DNA from: Streptomyces sp. DSM 15324
GTDB lineage: Bacteria; Actinomycetota; Actinomycetes; Streptomycetales; Streptomycetaceae
Assembly: GCF_001514285.1 (NCBI RefSeq)
Contig: NZ_KQ949030.1
Span: 1 to 64,000, forward strand
DNA: 64,000 nt
Direction of reading: 5' to 3'
The position numbers and the translations under genes were made by a program. Below, piece after piece: positions 36,581-46,046 of this stretch. The notes under the pieces are model-generated. The model was not told the origin of the DNA. It was given only the letters and a program-made list of their open reading frames with translations, and did not search any database. The number at the start of each line of letters is the position of its first letter. The first letter of the stretch is position 1.

Positions 36581-37867
36581 ATGTCCCACCCCCCAGCCGA
36601 GCTCCCCGCCCGAGCAGTCGTGCCCGAAGGCGGCTCCGACGCTCCCGCCCCGGTCAGCCGCCGGTTCATCACCCTCTACGTCATCGCCTACCTCGGCTTG
36701 TACCTGGCGGTGCTGACCCCGCTGCTGGTGTCGCTCGCGATCCGACTCGAGGACATCGACCCCGACGGCAAGACCAGAAGCCTCGGCCTGGTGGTCGGCG
36801 CGGGAACACTGGTGAGCATCGTGGCGGGCGTCGTCATCGGAGTCCTGAGCGACCACACCACCGCGCGCCTGGGCAGGCGCAGACCCTGGATCATCGCCGG
36901 GATCCCGGTGCTGCTCGCGGGATCCGTGGTCACGGGTCTCGCCTCGTCGGTCGGCATGGTGCTCGTCGGCTTCGTCATCGGTCAGCTGGGGCTCAGCTCG
37001 ATCATGACGGGGATGCAGGCGTTGCTTCCCGACCAGGTGCCCGAGCAGCAACGCGGCAAGGTGTCGGGCCTGCTCGGCTTCACCGCACAGATCGCGGGGG
37101 TGGCCGGTTTCCAGCTCGCGGAACCTCTGAAGAGCTCCGGGCTCCTGCTGTTCCTCGTCCCGGCCGCTCTTGCCTCCCTCGCGCTCCTGCCGGTCGTCTT
37201 CCTCCTCCCCGACCCTGCGGTACGCGTCGCGGGGAAGGACCGTCAGAGCTTCGCCGCCGTGTTCCGCGGCCTCACCTTCAACCCGCGGCGCCACCCGGAC
37301 CTGGGGTGGACCTGGGCGGGCCGGTTCCTGATCCAGCTCAGCCTGATGTTCCTGTCCACCTACCAGCTCTACTTCCTCACCGACCACCTCGGCTACAAGC
37401 TGAGCGAGGTGACGGGTCTGCTCGCGCTCTCCGGCGGGATCGGCCTGCTGATGACGTCCGCCGGCGCCGTGATCAGCGGCATCCTCTCCGACCGCCTGCT
37501 CCGCAGGAAGCCGTTCATCTACGCCGCCGCGGCCGCATTCGCCGTCGGCTTCGCCATCGTGGCGACCGCCCCCTCGTTCCCGCAGGTCATGATCGGCTCC
37601 CAGATCATCCTGCTCGGGGCGGGCGTCTTCGGAGCGGTGGACATCGCACTGGTCACCGACGTCATCCCGAACCGGGAGACCGAAGGCGCCAAGTACATGA
37701 GCGTTTTCGGGATCGCCAGTGCCCTGCCGCAGTCACTCGCGCCGCTCATGGCCCCCTTCATCCTCGCGATCGGCGGCGGCGACAACTACACACTGCTCTT
37801 TCTCACAGCGGCGGGCGTCGCCGTGGCCGGCGGATTGACGGTCCGCCCCGTCCGCGGCGTCCGCTGA
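36581..37867 (+). CDS. MFS sugar/glycoside transporter (GPH/SLC45-like)
   Basis: This encodes 428 aa. ATG 36581 was chosen for its GGAGG site; earlier ATGs at 36551 and 36557 lack one. About 12 helices: TM1 ITLYVIAYLGLYLAVLTPLL, then a motif-A-like loop LSDHTTARLGRRRPWIIAGI typical of GPH/sucrose-type symporters. The second half has SGILSDRLLRRKPFIYA. This type mostly imports sugars or glycosides by cation symport. It follows the SDR gene and is probably the main uptake system of the locus. Confidence 0.87.
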   Translation: MSHPPAELPARAVVPEGGSDAPAPVSRRFITLYVIAYLGLYLAVLTPLLVSLAIRLEDIDPDGKTRSLGLVVGAGTLVSIVAGVVIGVLSDHTTARLGRRRPWIIAGIPVLLAGSVVTGLASSVGMVLVGFVIGQLGLSSIMTGMQALLPDQVPEQQRGKVSGLLGFTAQIAGVAGFQLAEPLKSSGLLLFLVPAALASLALLPVVFLLPDPAVRVAGKDRQSFAAVFRGLTFNPRRHPDLGWTWAGRFLIQLSLMFLSTYQLYFLTDHLGYKLSEVTGLLALSGGIGLLMTSAGAVISGILSDRLLRRKPFIYAAAAAFAVGFAIVATAPSFPQVMIGSQIILLGAGVFGAVDIALVTDVIPNRETEGAKYMSVFGIASALPQSLAPLMAPFILAIGGGDNYTLLFLTAAGVAVAGGLTVRPVRGVR

Positions 37868-37892
37868 CGCGTATGTGTTGTTTCCGAGCTCT

Positions 37893-37928
37893 AAAACCTA
37901 GCATTATTCGTTTTTGGCGGTAGGATTT
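37893..37928. promoter_or_regulatory. Operator copy C of the glycoside regulon
   Basis: This reads AAACCTAG, four bases, ATTCG, then TTTTT and a right arm GGTAGGATTT, matching copies A and B. It begins 26 bp behind the MFS stop and lies about 115 bp before the GH3 ATG, so the GH3 gene probably has its own promoter. Confidence 0.7.
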
Positions 37929-38041
37929 CTCCGCCGCCGCCTCTCCCGCAACGCCGAACCCGCCGTCGCTCCACCCGTCGGCGCACTGGTCCGCGCCTCT
38001 TGCACCCGGCAGCCGCCCAGATCTCCCGAGGGATACGCCAA

Positions 38042-40288
38042 ATGACTCACGCCCACCCGGCCGTCGAGCCGAGTCTCGACGACAAGACAGCGCTCCTCTC
38101 CGGACGGGACCTCTGGAGCACCGAGGCCGCCGAGGCCTCCGGGATCCCCTCGCTGGTGCTCAGCGACGGCCCGCACGGAGTGCGGCGCCAGCGCGCGGAC
38201 TCCGATCACATCGGAGTACACCAGAGCGAGCCCGCCACCTGCTTCCCGCCCGCTGTGGCGCTGGCCTCCAGCTGGGACCCCGGCCTCCTGCGCCGCCTCG
38301 GCGAAGCCCTCGGCCGCGAGGCCCGCCACCTCGATGTGGACGTTCTGCTCGGCCCGGGCGTGAACATCAAGCGCTCACCGCTGTGCGGCCGCAACTTCGA
38401 GTACTTCTCCGAGGACCCGCTGCTCAGCGGAGTCCTGGGGGCCGCCTACGTGCGGGGCGTGCAGAGCCAGGGCGTGGGCACGTCGGTCAAGCATTTCGCG
38501 GCCAACAACCAGGAGACCGACCGCATGCGGGTCAGCTCCGACGTCGACGAACGCACCCTGCGCGAGATCTACTTCCCGGCGTTCGAACGCATCGTCACCC
38601 AGGCGCGGCCGGCCACCGTCATGTGCTCCTACAACAGGGTCAACGGCGTCCACGCCGCCGAGAACCGCCGGCTGCTGACCCAGGTGCTGCGCGAGGAATG
38701 GGGCTTCGACGGCCTGGTCGTCTCCGACTGGGGCGCCGTCAGCGACCGCGTCGCCGCACTGCTCGCCGGCACGGACCTGGAGATGCCCGGCAACGGCGGC
38801 GTCACCGACGCGGAGGTCGCCGCGGCGGTGCGCGCGGGCGAACTGGACGAGGGCGTCGTCGACACGGCCGTAGCCCGGTTGCGCACGCTCGCCGAACGTG
38901 TCCGGTCCGAGGGCGCCCCGGCCGAGGTGGACCATGACGCGCAGCACCGGCTCGCCCGAGAGATCGCCGCCGACTGCCTTGTCCTGCTCAAGAACGAGGA
39001 GCGGACGCTGCCGCTCGGCCCCACCGGCCGCATCGCCCTCATCGGCGAGTTCGCGCAGACCCTGCGCTACCAGGGCGGCGGCAGCTCCCACGTCAACGCC
39101 ACCCGCGTCGACAGCCCGCTGGAACAGCTGCGCGCCGCACTGCCCGACGCCCCCATCGACTTCGCCCAGGGGTACGACCCCACCGGCCAGGCCGACGCGG
39201 CTCACCTGCGTGAGGAAGCCGTCGCGCGCGCGGCGCAGGCCGACACCGCCGTACTCGTCGTCGGCCTGCCCGAGGCCGACGAGTCCGAGGGCTTCGACCG
39301 CGAGCACATCGACCTGCCGCGGGATCAGGTCGAGCTGATCCAGAAGGTGGCCCGCGCGGCCCGCCGCACAGTCGTCGTACTCCTCAACGGCGGTGTGGTG
39401 AGCCTGGAGGGCTGGCACGACGAGGTGGACGCCGTGGTGGAGGCGTGGCTGCCCGGACAGGCGGGCGGGGGCGCGATCACCGACGTGCTCGCGGGCCGGG
39501 TCAACCCCTCCGGCCGTCTCGCCGAGACCATCCCGTTCCGGCTCCAGGACACACCGTCCTTCCTCAACTTCCCCGGCGAGCAGGGACACGTCCGCTACGG
39601 CGAGGGCGTGATGGTCGGCTACCGCTACTACGAGAGCGCGGACGTCCCGGTCCGTTACCCGTTCGGCCACGGCCTGAGCTACACCACCTTCGAGCAGAGC
39701 GACTTCCGCGTCACCGCCACCGGTCCGGACACGGCGACGGCCACCGTCACGGTCACCAACACCGGCGACCGCTCAGGCAAGCACGTGGTCCAGGTCTACG
39801 TCGCCGCCCCCGAGCGACCGGTCAGCAGCCCGGCCCGGGAACTGCGCGGCTTCGCCAAAGTGGACCTCGCGCCCGGCGAGAGCACGGTCGTCGAGATCGA
39901 CCTGGACCGCCGCGCGTTCGCCTACTGGGACATCACCCGCGCCGACTGGACCGTGGCCGCAGGCCGGTACGAGGTGCAACTCGCCGAGAACGCCCACACC
40001 GTCGCCGCCTCCGCGCCCCTGGACCTCGCAGGCGACCTGCTGGCGAAGCCGCTCACGCTGGACTCCACGGTCGGCGAGTGGTTCGGCCACGCGTCCGTCG
40101 GCCCCGCCCTCACCGAGGCCGTCGAGTCGGGATTGACCGAGGAGCAGGCCGCCTTCTCAGCGGAGAATGCGTTCGCGATGCGCATGGTCGAGTCCATGCC
40201 CATGCGTCAGTTCCTCGCGTTCTTGCCGAATCCACTGCCCGAGGAGCTCCTGGAACAGCTGATGCAGTCGAGCCGCACCCTTGCATGA
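38042..40288 (+). CDS. GH3 beta-glycosidase with C-terminal accessory domain
   Basis: This encodes 748 aa from the ATG at 38042 with GAGGGA upstream. Barrel motifs: LVLSDGPHGVRRQ, KHFAANNQETDRM, and the Asp nucleophile in FDGLVVSDWGAVSDR (about residue 234). The second domain has PEADESEGFDREHIDLP with an acid/base candidate. A fibronectin-III-like domain (SGKHVVQVYVAAPERP) follows, then an extra tail of about 85 residues (PLTLDSTVGEWFGH, RMVESMPMRQFLAFLP) similar to that of the GH78. There is no PA14 insert, unlike the other GH3. Cytoplasmic; it should cleave beta-linked sugars after or before derhamnosylation. Confidence 0.93.
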   Translation: MTHAHPAVEPSLDDKTALLSGRDLWSTEAAEASGIPSLVLSDGPHGVRRQRADSDHIGVHQSEPATCFPPAVALASSWDPGLLRRLGEALGREARHLDVDVLLGPGVNIKRSPLCGRNFEYFSEDPLLSGVLGAAYVRGVQSQGVGTSVKHFAANNQETDRMRVSSDVDERTLREIYFPAFERIVTQARPATVMCSYNRVNGVHAAENRRLLTQVLREEWGFDGLVVSDWGAVSDRVAALLAGTDLEMPGNGGVTDAEVAAAVRAGELDEGVVDTAVARLRTLAERVRSEGAPAEVDHDAQHRLAREIAADCLVLLKNEERTLPLGPTGRIALIGEFAQTLRYQGGGSSHVNATRVDSPLEQLRAALPDAPIDFAQGYDPTGQADAAHLREEAVARAAQADTAVLVVGLPEADESEGFDREHIDLPRDQVELIQKVARAARRTVVVLLNGGVVSLEGWHDEVDAVVEAWLPGQAGGGAITDVLAGRVNPSGRLAETIPFRLQDTPSFLNFPGEQGHVRYGEGVMVGYRYYESADVPVRYPFGHGLSYTTFEQSDFRVTATGPDTATATVTVTNTGDRSGKHVVQVYVAAPERPVSSPARELRGFAKVDLAPGESTVVEIDLDRRAFAYWDITRADWTVAAGRYEVQLAENAHTVAASAPLDLAGDLLAKPLTLDSTVGEWFGHASVGPALTEAVESGLTEEQAAFSAENAFAMRMVESMPMRQFLAFLPNPLPEELLEQLMQSSRTLA

Positions 40289-40499
40289 CGGAGTGAGCGG
40301 ACGGGCCAGCCGGCGGCCAGGGCCGGGAAAGCCATGACCGTCGTGGCCGTGCAGCAGCGGACCTGAACGCACGGACCGTGCCCGGCGCGACGGCTCCGCA
40401 GGGTCGCAACCGAAAGCCCAAGGCCGGCCCTTCCCCTGCCTTGGGCGGCGGCCGGAGACCGGCTCACGTTCGGGAGGGAGGACGACCGGGGCCCGAGCT

Positions 40500-40660
40500 G
40501 AGCGGCAGGACCCTGTCGGCCCATTCGGGCAGCTCGCGCGACGTGGCTCGCAAGGAGCCTTGGCGAAGCGAGACGTGCCGTCGTGGTCGTCAATACCCAG
40601 GCCACCAAGGTAAGGCCAACTCCCCAGAGCCCGCGGACTGTCACCCGTGTCGATGCCTCT
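40500..40660 (-). pseudogene. Possible LacI-family regulator remnant
   Basis: On the minus strand two short pieces, GLGIDDHDG and, in another frame, ARLASPRLLASHVARAAR, resemble the C-terminal part of LacI regulators. In that family, xGIDDxxxA is followed by a Leu/Thr-rich LTTVRQP segment. The match is short and needs a frameshift, so the call is weak. It would explain a LacI-type palindrome at the rhamnosidase start. Confidence 0.3.
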
Positions 40661-41520
40661 ATCTGTGGGACAGCGGATTCCACTGGGGCGAGTGGCTCGA
40701 ACCCCGGCAGGCCGACGACACACCGTTCTACCTGCAGGACCACGGCCCGGTCGCGACGGCGTACCTGTACTGGTCCACCCACCTGCTGAGCCGCGTCGCG
40801 ACCGTGCTCGGCAAGACCGACGGGGCCGCCGAGTACGGCGAACTCGCCGCCCGCGTACGGGAGGCGTGGCGCGCCGAGTTCATCCGGCCCGACGGCTCAC
40901 TGACCGTCGATACACAAGCCAATCACGTGCGCGCCCTCGCGTTCGGGCTGGTGCCGGAGGAACTCCGCGCCCGGACCGCACAGCGCCTCGTGGAGCTCAT
41001 CCGAGCTGCGGACACACACCTCGGCACCGGCTTCCTCGCGACGCCGTACCTGCTGCCGATGCTCGCCGACACCGGCCACCTGGACGTCGCCTACGAACTG
41101 CTGCTCCAGGACACATGCCCGTCGTGGCTCGCAATGGTCGACCAGGGCGCAACCACCATCTGGGAGGACTGGAACGGCGTCGATGACGACGGCACCCCGC
41201 ACGCGTCGCTCAACCACTACAGCAAGGGCGCCGTCGTCTCCTTCCTTCACCGCCATGTCGCCGGCATCCGGCCGCGTCAGGACTCACCGGCCTACCGGCA
41301 CTTCGACGTCCGGCCCGAACCGGGGGGCGGCCTCGCATCAGCGGAGGCCGAGTTCGACTCCCCGTACGGTCGCATCGCCTCCCGGTGGCGCATCTCGGAC
41401 GGCCGTTTCCACCTGACCGTCCAGGTTCCACCGGGCACCACGGCGACGGTGACGATGCCGGACGGGCGGGTGTTCGATGTCGGCCCCGGCGAGCACCACG
41501 AGACCTGCCCGACATCCTGA
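40660..41520 (+). pseudogene. C-terminal fragment of a second GH78 alpha-L-rhamnosidase
   Basis: Homology starts abruptly at LWDSGFHWGEWLEP and continues through the last third of the barrel (GTGFLATPYLLPMLADTGHL, TTIWEDWNG with one catalytic Glu, SLNHYSKGAVVSFLHRH). It then covers the C-terminal beta domain (SPYGRIASRWR) to a TGA. The N-terminal beta domains and the first catalytic region (DCPQRDERxGW) are missing. No start codon or ribosome binding site is apparent at the break. It is collinear with, but clearly divergent from, the intact GH78 at 27342, so it is a paralog rather than a recent copy. It was probably co-transcribed with the esterase that follows. Confidence 0.85.
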
Positions 41521-41546
41521 GATCACCGACACGGAGGACCAGAGCG

Positions 41547-42500
41547 ATGCCCAGTAATGCCTTCAGCCTCATGACAGACATCATCAAGTCGGGGCAGACG
41601 GACACGGCCGCGAAGCCGGCGGACCTGGCCGCCGACCGGCGACAGCAGGCCGACATCGCAGCGATGTACCGGCCCGTCCCCGGAGTCCGCGACGAACCCC
41701 TGGCGGACCTGCGGGACGGGTCTTACCTGATGACCCCCGACCAGCCCCGCGGGGATCTGGTGATCCTCTACATCCACGGCGGAGGATTCCGGACCGGGCT
41801 GGCGGCGATGGCACGGCCGCTCGCCGCCCATCTGGCCCTGGGCACACGGGCGCGTGTGGTGCTCCCCGAGTACCGGCTCGCACCTGAAGACCCCTACCCC
41901 GCAGGTCCGGACGACTGTGTCGCCGCGTTCGAGTACGCCGCGACCCTCGCCCCGCGCGTGGTGGTCGCCGGGGAGTCCGCAGGCGCGAATCTCGCTGCCG
42001 CGGTGCTGCTGCACGCGAAGGCGCAGCAGGACACGCGGGCCCTGGCCGGCGTGCTCTACTCCGGCGTCTTCGACCTGCGTATCGAGCGCTACAGCTCCGG
42101 AAGCTGGGTCGAACGCCGCGACACCGACCTCATCCTCGCAGGCGCGGACAGCGCGATGACCACCGACTACATCGGTGACCACCACGCGGACGCGCCCCTC
42201 ATCTCGCCCCTCCTTGCCGACCTGCGGGGACTGCCGCCGCTGTTCGTCCAGGTGTCGAGCACCGAGATGCTGCTGGACGACTCACTCGAGCTGGTGACGA
42301 GAGCGGCACGGGCGGGAGTGCACGTGGAGTTGGAGGTGTGGCCGGAGATGACCCATGCCTGGCAGATCGCCGCAGGCTTCGTCCCCGAGGCGACCGAAGC
42401 CGCCGCCCGCACGGCTGCTTTCATCAACCGCGTGGCCGAAGGCCGGGTCGTCGACGGGGCCGCCCTGCTCGGCGGTCCCGCGACTCTCGACGAGGCCTGA
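41547..42500 (+). CDS. HSL-family alpha/beta hydrolase (esterase)
   Basis: This encodes 317 aa with GGAGG nine bases before the ATG. HSL motifs: IHGGGFRTGLA (oxyanion HGGG), YRLAPEDPYPAGPDD, nucleophile VAGESAGANLAA (GESAG), and an Asp near VQVSSTEMLLDDS with the His in PEMTHAWQ. It closes the glycoside locus. Together with the esterase at 26244 it gives two HSL-type esterases at the two edges, fitting substrates that are acylated glycosides. Confidence 0.88.
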   Translation: MPSNAFSLMTDIIKSGQTDTAAKPADLAADRRQQADIAAMYRPVPGVRDEPLADLRDGSYLMTPDQPRGDLVILYIHGGGFRTGLAAMARPLAAHLALGTRARVVLPEYRLAPEDPYPAGPDDCVAAFEYAATLAPRVVVAGESAGANLAAAVLLHAKAQQDTRALAGVLYSGVFDLRIERYSSGSWVERRDTDLILAGADSAMTTDYIGDHHADAPLISPLLADLRGLPPLFVQVSSTEMLLDDSLELVTRAARAGVHVELEVWPEMTHAWQIAAGFVPEATEAAARTAAFINRVAEGRVVDGAALLGGPATLDEA

Positions 42501-42855
42501 CAGCCTGGCTACTGTCGGAGGGCCCGCTGGCCCGACATCCGATGAGCAGCTCGTGGCCTCCAGCTCACCGGGCGGTCCTCGGTCTCCGGAGAGAGCCGTG
42601 GCTCGCGTCGTCAGGGGAGGTGGCCATGCGGACGGCTCAGGTCACGATTATCGCGCCCCGAGAGGGGCACGGCGACGGGGCCCTCTGCCTGTGGGGAGGA
42701 GCCCGGCTCCAGGTCTGGCTAGGGGTCACCGCGCCGCCGTGCACCCCTATTGGGCATTGACGAATACTCGGGCCGCGTTCGGAGTGCGCTCGCAACATCG
42801 TCCGAGGTGGTTGATTCATCCCCCTAATCCCGAAAGTCAGTAGATTTTCGACTGG
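42501..42855. other. Intergenic stretch, nothing recognised
   Basis: Only a short open frame from the ATG at 42626 (MRTAQVTIIAPREGHG, 44 codons) is present, without ribosome binding site or family likeness. It marks the end of the glycoside locus. Confidence 0.4.
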
Positions 42856-44365
42856 CTACGCATCGCCTCCCCCGGTGCCCACCGCGACCCGGGCGGCATC
42901 CGTCTGCCGTGGCGGCGCGCCGGGCGCCGAGGCCGGGTGAGTCGTCCGGCGGGCCAGCCTCTCCCCCTCGATGTCCACGTCCGGCAGGGCCCGCTGCAGG
43001 AAGCGCGGCAGCCACCAGGCACTGCCGCCGAGGATCGCCATCACCGCCGGCACAAGCGTCATACGGACGACGAACGCGTCCAGGAGCACACCGATCCCGA
43101 GGGCGAATCCCATGCCCTTGATGACCTGCATATCGGCGAAGACGAAGGACCCGAAGACGGCGATCATGATCAGGGCGGCCGCGGTGACGACCTTGGAACC
43201 GTGGGCGAACCCCCGGATCATGGCCTCGGCGGGCGGCCGACCGTGGGCGTGCTCCTCGCGCATCCGGGAGACGAGGAAGACCTCGTAGTCCATCGCCAGG
43301 CCGAAGAGGATGCCGACGAGCAGCATCGGCAGGAAACTCAGCACCGGGCCGGTGTCCTTGATACCGAGGAGCCCGGAGAGCCATCCCCACTGGAAGACGG
43401 CGACCAGTGCGCCGAGCGAAGCCCCCAGCGAGAGCAGGAAGCCGACGGCAGCCTTCACCGGTACGGCGATCGCGCGGAAGACGATAACCAGGAGCAGTAG
43501 CGCCAGGCTCATGACCAGCAGGCAGTAGACGGGCAGGGCCGCCGAGAGCTTGTCCGCCACGTCGATGTTGACGGCGGTCGTGCCGGTGACCGCGATGTCC
43601 GTGTCCGTGTGCTCCTCGACAGCGTCGCGCGCGTGCCGGATTTCGGCGAGAACCCCCTTGGTGGCCTCCGTCTCGCGCCCGCTCGACGGCGTGACGCTGA
43701 TCAGGGCGGCGTCGCCGGATGCCGCGGTCACCACCGGGGACACGGCGCGGACGCCGGGCAGGTCCCGGACCGTCGAGGAGAATTCCTCGGCAGTGGCGAC
43801 CACGGTCCTGGTGGCGCCCTGGACCAGAACGACCAGGGTGCCGCTGTAGCCGGGACCGAAGCCGTCGTCGACGAGTCGCTGCGCGCGCGCCGCGGAGGTG
43901 TCGGGGTCCTGGGTGCCGCCGAGGCCGAGCTGCAGGTCGGCCGCCGGGACGGCAAGGATTCCCAGGCCCAGAAGGGACACGACGAGCACGGTCCAGCGGC
44001 GCCGTGACACGAGGGTCGCCCAACGCCACCCCGCGCCCTTTCGCTCCGTACGGCGTGCAGCACGCTCCGTGGAGCGGCGCAGCACCGGGACGGTGCTGGT
44101 GGCGATACGGGCACCCATCAGACCGAGCACTGCTGGGAGAAGGGTGACAGCGACCAGCACGGAGACCACCACCGTCGCGGCGGCTCCCAGCCCCATCACG
44201 GTGAGGAACGGAATGTTCACCACGGACAGCGCGGCCAGCGCGATCACGACCGTGGCGCCGGCGAACACCACCGCGCCGCCGGCCGTGCCGTTCGCAAGGC
44301 CGGCCGACTCCTCGGGGTCCATGCCCTCCCTGACCTGGATCTGGTGGCGGGAGACGGCTGGTCCA
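42856..44365 (-). pseudogene. MMPL/RND transporter lacking its N-terminal third
   Basis: The open part reads from about SRHQIQVREGMDPEESAGLA through GAVVFAGATVVIALAALSV, the central helices, a periplasmic loop and DYEVFLVSRMREEHAHG. It ends in a charged tail at 42856. MMPL proteins of this type have about 700 residues; the first TM helix, first periplasmic domain and start are missing. Upstream of about 44365 the sequence is unrelated. The partial protein would lack half of the pseudosymmetric pore and is unlikely to function. Confidence 0.85.
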
Positions 44366-44968
44366 GGTACCGCCGTCCTGGACGGTGGTGGTCAGCGGCG
44401 GACCGGGGCGATGTGGACGCGGAAGCGCACGAGAGGAGAAGGACCTGCCGACTGCCCGCAGCAGTCTGCGCAAAATGATCCGCGCCGAGAACGCCTGACC
44501 CAGACATCCGTCTCCGCGACGACCCCTGACCAGCAGCTTCCTTGCTGGGACACACATCGGCCTCGGCAATGATCCGTGATCAGGTAGGGTCCTTGTCATG
44601 TCCTACATGTTCGTCCGCCGCCGGACCGCCTAAGACGTCTGCCGCCGCAGTCGCTCTGCGACCGGCGCCAGTCGAGGAACCCGCAGGAGACCACCGCGGT
44701 CTCACGGCACTGCCCTGCGGGTATCGCTCGACCTGACCGTCGACGCGCACCGTTTGCCGGTGAGCGCATCCACCTCGCGTGCTGCCCTTGGCGGCACGCG
44801 GTGGTTGACCGCTGCCACCGGCCTGCATGCGCCCGGCCAGTGAACCGCGATGCGCCTGGCGACAGGCACGTCCGTCTCTCCTTCAGCTTCGGCGGCTCAC
44901 CGCGCCGGCATCGGCCCATCAGCCATGCCTGCCTGCCGGGCCGCCCACCGGACATTGGACTGACCCGT
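44366..44968. other. Intergenic stretch with a small hairpin
   Basis: About 600 bp with no recognised gene. A short stem-loop CCAGCA-N7-TGCTGG lies at 44530-44548. An 11-codon frame (MSYMFVRRRTA) starts at 44599, but nothing supports it as a leader peptide. The region presumably contains the promoter of the following hydrolase. Confidence 0.4.
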
Positions 44969-45865
44969 ATGACATCTCTCTCCCACAACGCCACCCGTCC
45001 GCGGCAGGCCCGCGATGCGAATACGACGTTCGTGCTCGTGCACGGCTCGTGCTCCAGTTCGTTGATGTGGGCTCCTGTCCAGCGCGAGCTCGCGCTGCTC
45101 GGCCATCGCAGCTTCGCCGTCGATCTGCCGGGGCACGGCTTCGACGCGCAGTACCCGGCGGCCTACCAGGCCCCCCAGGACCTCGACGCGTGGGCAGCCG
45201 AGCCGTCGACACTGGCCGGAGTCACCCTGCAGGACAACATCGACATGGTCGTCGACATCGTCCGACGGGTGGCCGAGCACGGACCGGTGGTCCTGGTGGG
45301 CGCCAGCCTCGGCGGAACCACCATCACGGGGGTGGGCAACACGATCCCTGCCCTGGTGAGCCGGCTCGTCTACATCTCCGCATGGGCGTGCGTGCAACGA
45401 TCGAACCCCATCGAGTACATGCAGGAGCCCGAGTTCGGCGACAACCTGCTCGCCCCACTGGCCGCGCTGAACGTCGGCAACCCCGCCGAACTCGGCGTCG
45501 GACGGGCCAACTACCGCACCGCCGACTCAAACCTGTTCGCCGCCGCCAAGGCAGCGATCATGGCAGACGGCACTGACCAGCAGTTCCGGGCCTTCCTCAA
45601 CATCCTGCAGCCGGACGAGTCCGTGGCGGTGATGATGTCCGACGCACGCGGCCACGCCGACACCTGGGGCACAATCCCCCGCAGCTACATCCGCCTCGCC
45701 GACGACCGGACGCTTCCCGCAGCCATGCAGGACCGCCTGATCGCCGAAGCCGACGCCCTGACGCCCGACAATCCGTACGACGTGCACACCCTCACCACCA
45801 GCCACGTCGGTTTTCTGCTCAAACCTGCGGAGCTGGCCAACATCCTTGATCACCTAACCGTGTGA
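44969..45865 (+). CDS. Alpha/beta hydrolase (298 aa)
   Basis: The ATG at 44969 begins about 20 residues before the first strand (TTFVLVHGSCSSSLMWAPVQ, oxyanion HG). The nucleophile elbow is VVLVGASLGGTTITG (GxSxG), and a late His (LTTSHVGFLLKP) closes the triad. The cap region lies at about 130-230. It resembles the salicylate-esterase/hydroxynitrile-lyase-like group common in actinomycetes. No signal peptide; cytoplasmic. It stands alone and is followed by a perfect terminator hairpin. Confidence 0.85.
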   Translation: MTSLSHNATRPRQARDANTTFVLVHGSCSSSLMWAPVQRELALLGHRSFAVDLPGHGFDAQYPAAYQAPQDLDAWAAEPSTLAGVTLQDNIDMVVDIVRRVAEHGPVVLVGASLGGTTITGVGNTIPALVSRLVYISAWACVQRSNPIEYMQEPEFGDNLLAPLAALNVGNPAELGVGRANYRTADSNLFAAAKAAIMADGTDQQFRAFLNILQPDESVAVMMSDARGHADTWGTIPRSYIRLADDRTLPAAMQDRLIAEADALTPDNPYDVHTLTTSHVGFLLKPAELANILDHLTV

Positions 45866-45893
45866 CCCGGAAAGCACACACCACCGGCTAGCG

Positions 45894-45931
45894 CGTTGAA
45901 GGGGGAAGCCAACCGGCTGCCCCCTTCAACG
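45894..45931 (+). terminator. Perfect 12-bp stem-loop terminator
   Basis: CGTTGAAGGGGG (45894-45905) pairs fully with CCCCCTTCAACG (45920-45931) around a 14-base loop, 28 bp behind the hydrolase stop. Confidence 0.85.
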
Positions 45932-46046
45932 AAATGGCCCACCCGCTTCCGCTGGGACTACATCAGCAAGACGTGCCTTGCGTGCCTGCCACTCATACAG
46001 CGCTCTCACCTGCTAGGTTCCCCGGCAGCTCTAGATAACCACCGCC

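Noticed and set aside
42626..42760. Small frame after the esterase gene
   Set aside because: No ribosome binding site, no homology feature, and it lies in a typical spacer.
44599..44634. 11-codon frame MSYMFVRRRTA as a possible leader peptide
   Set aside because: No attenuator structure or codon pattern follows that would link it to the hydrolase gene.
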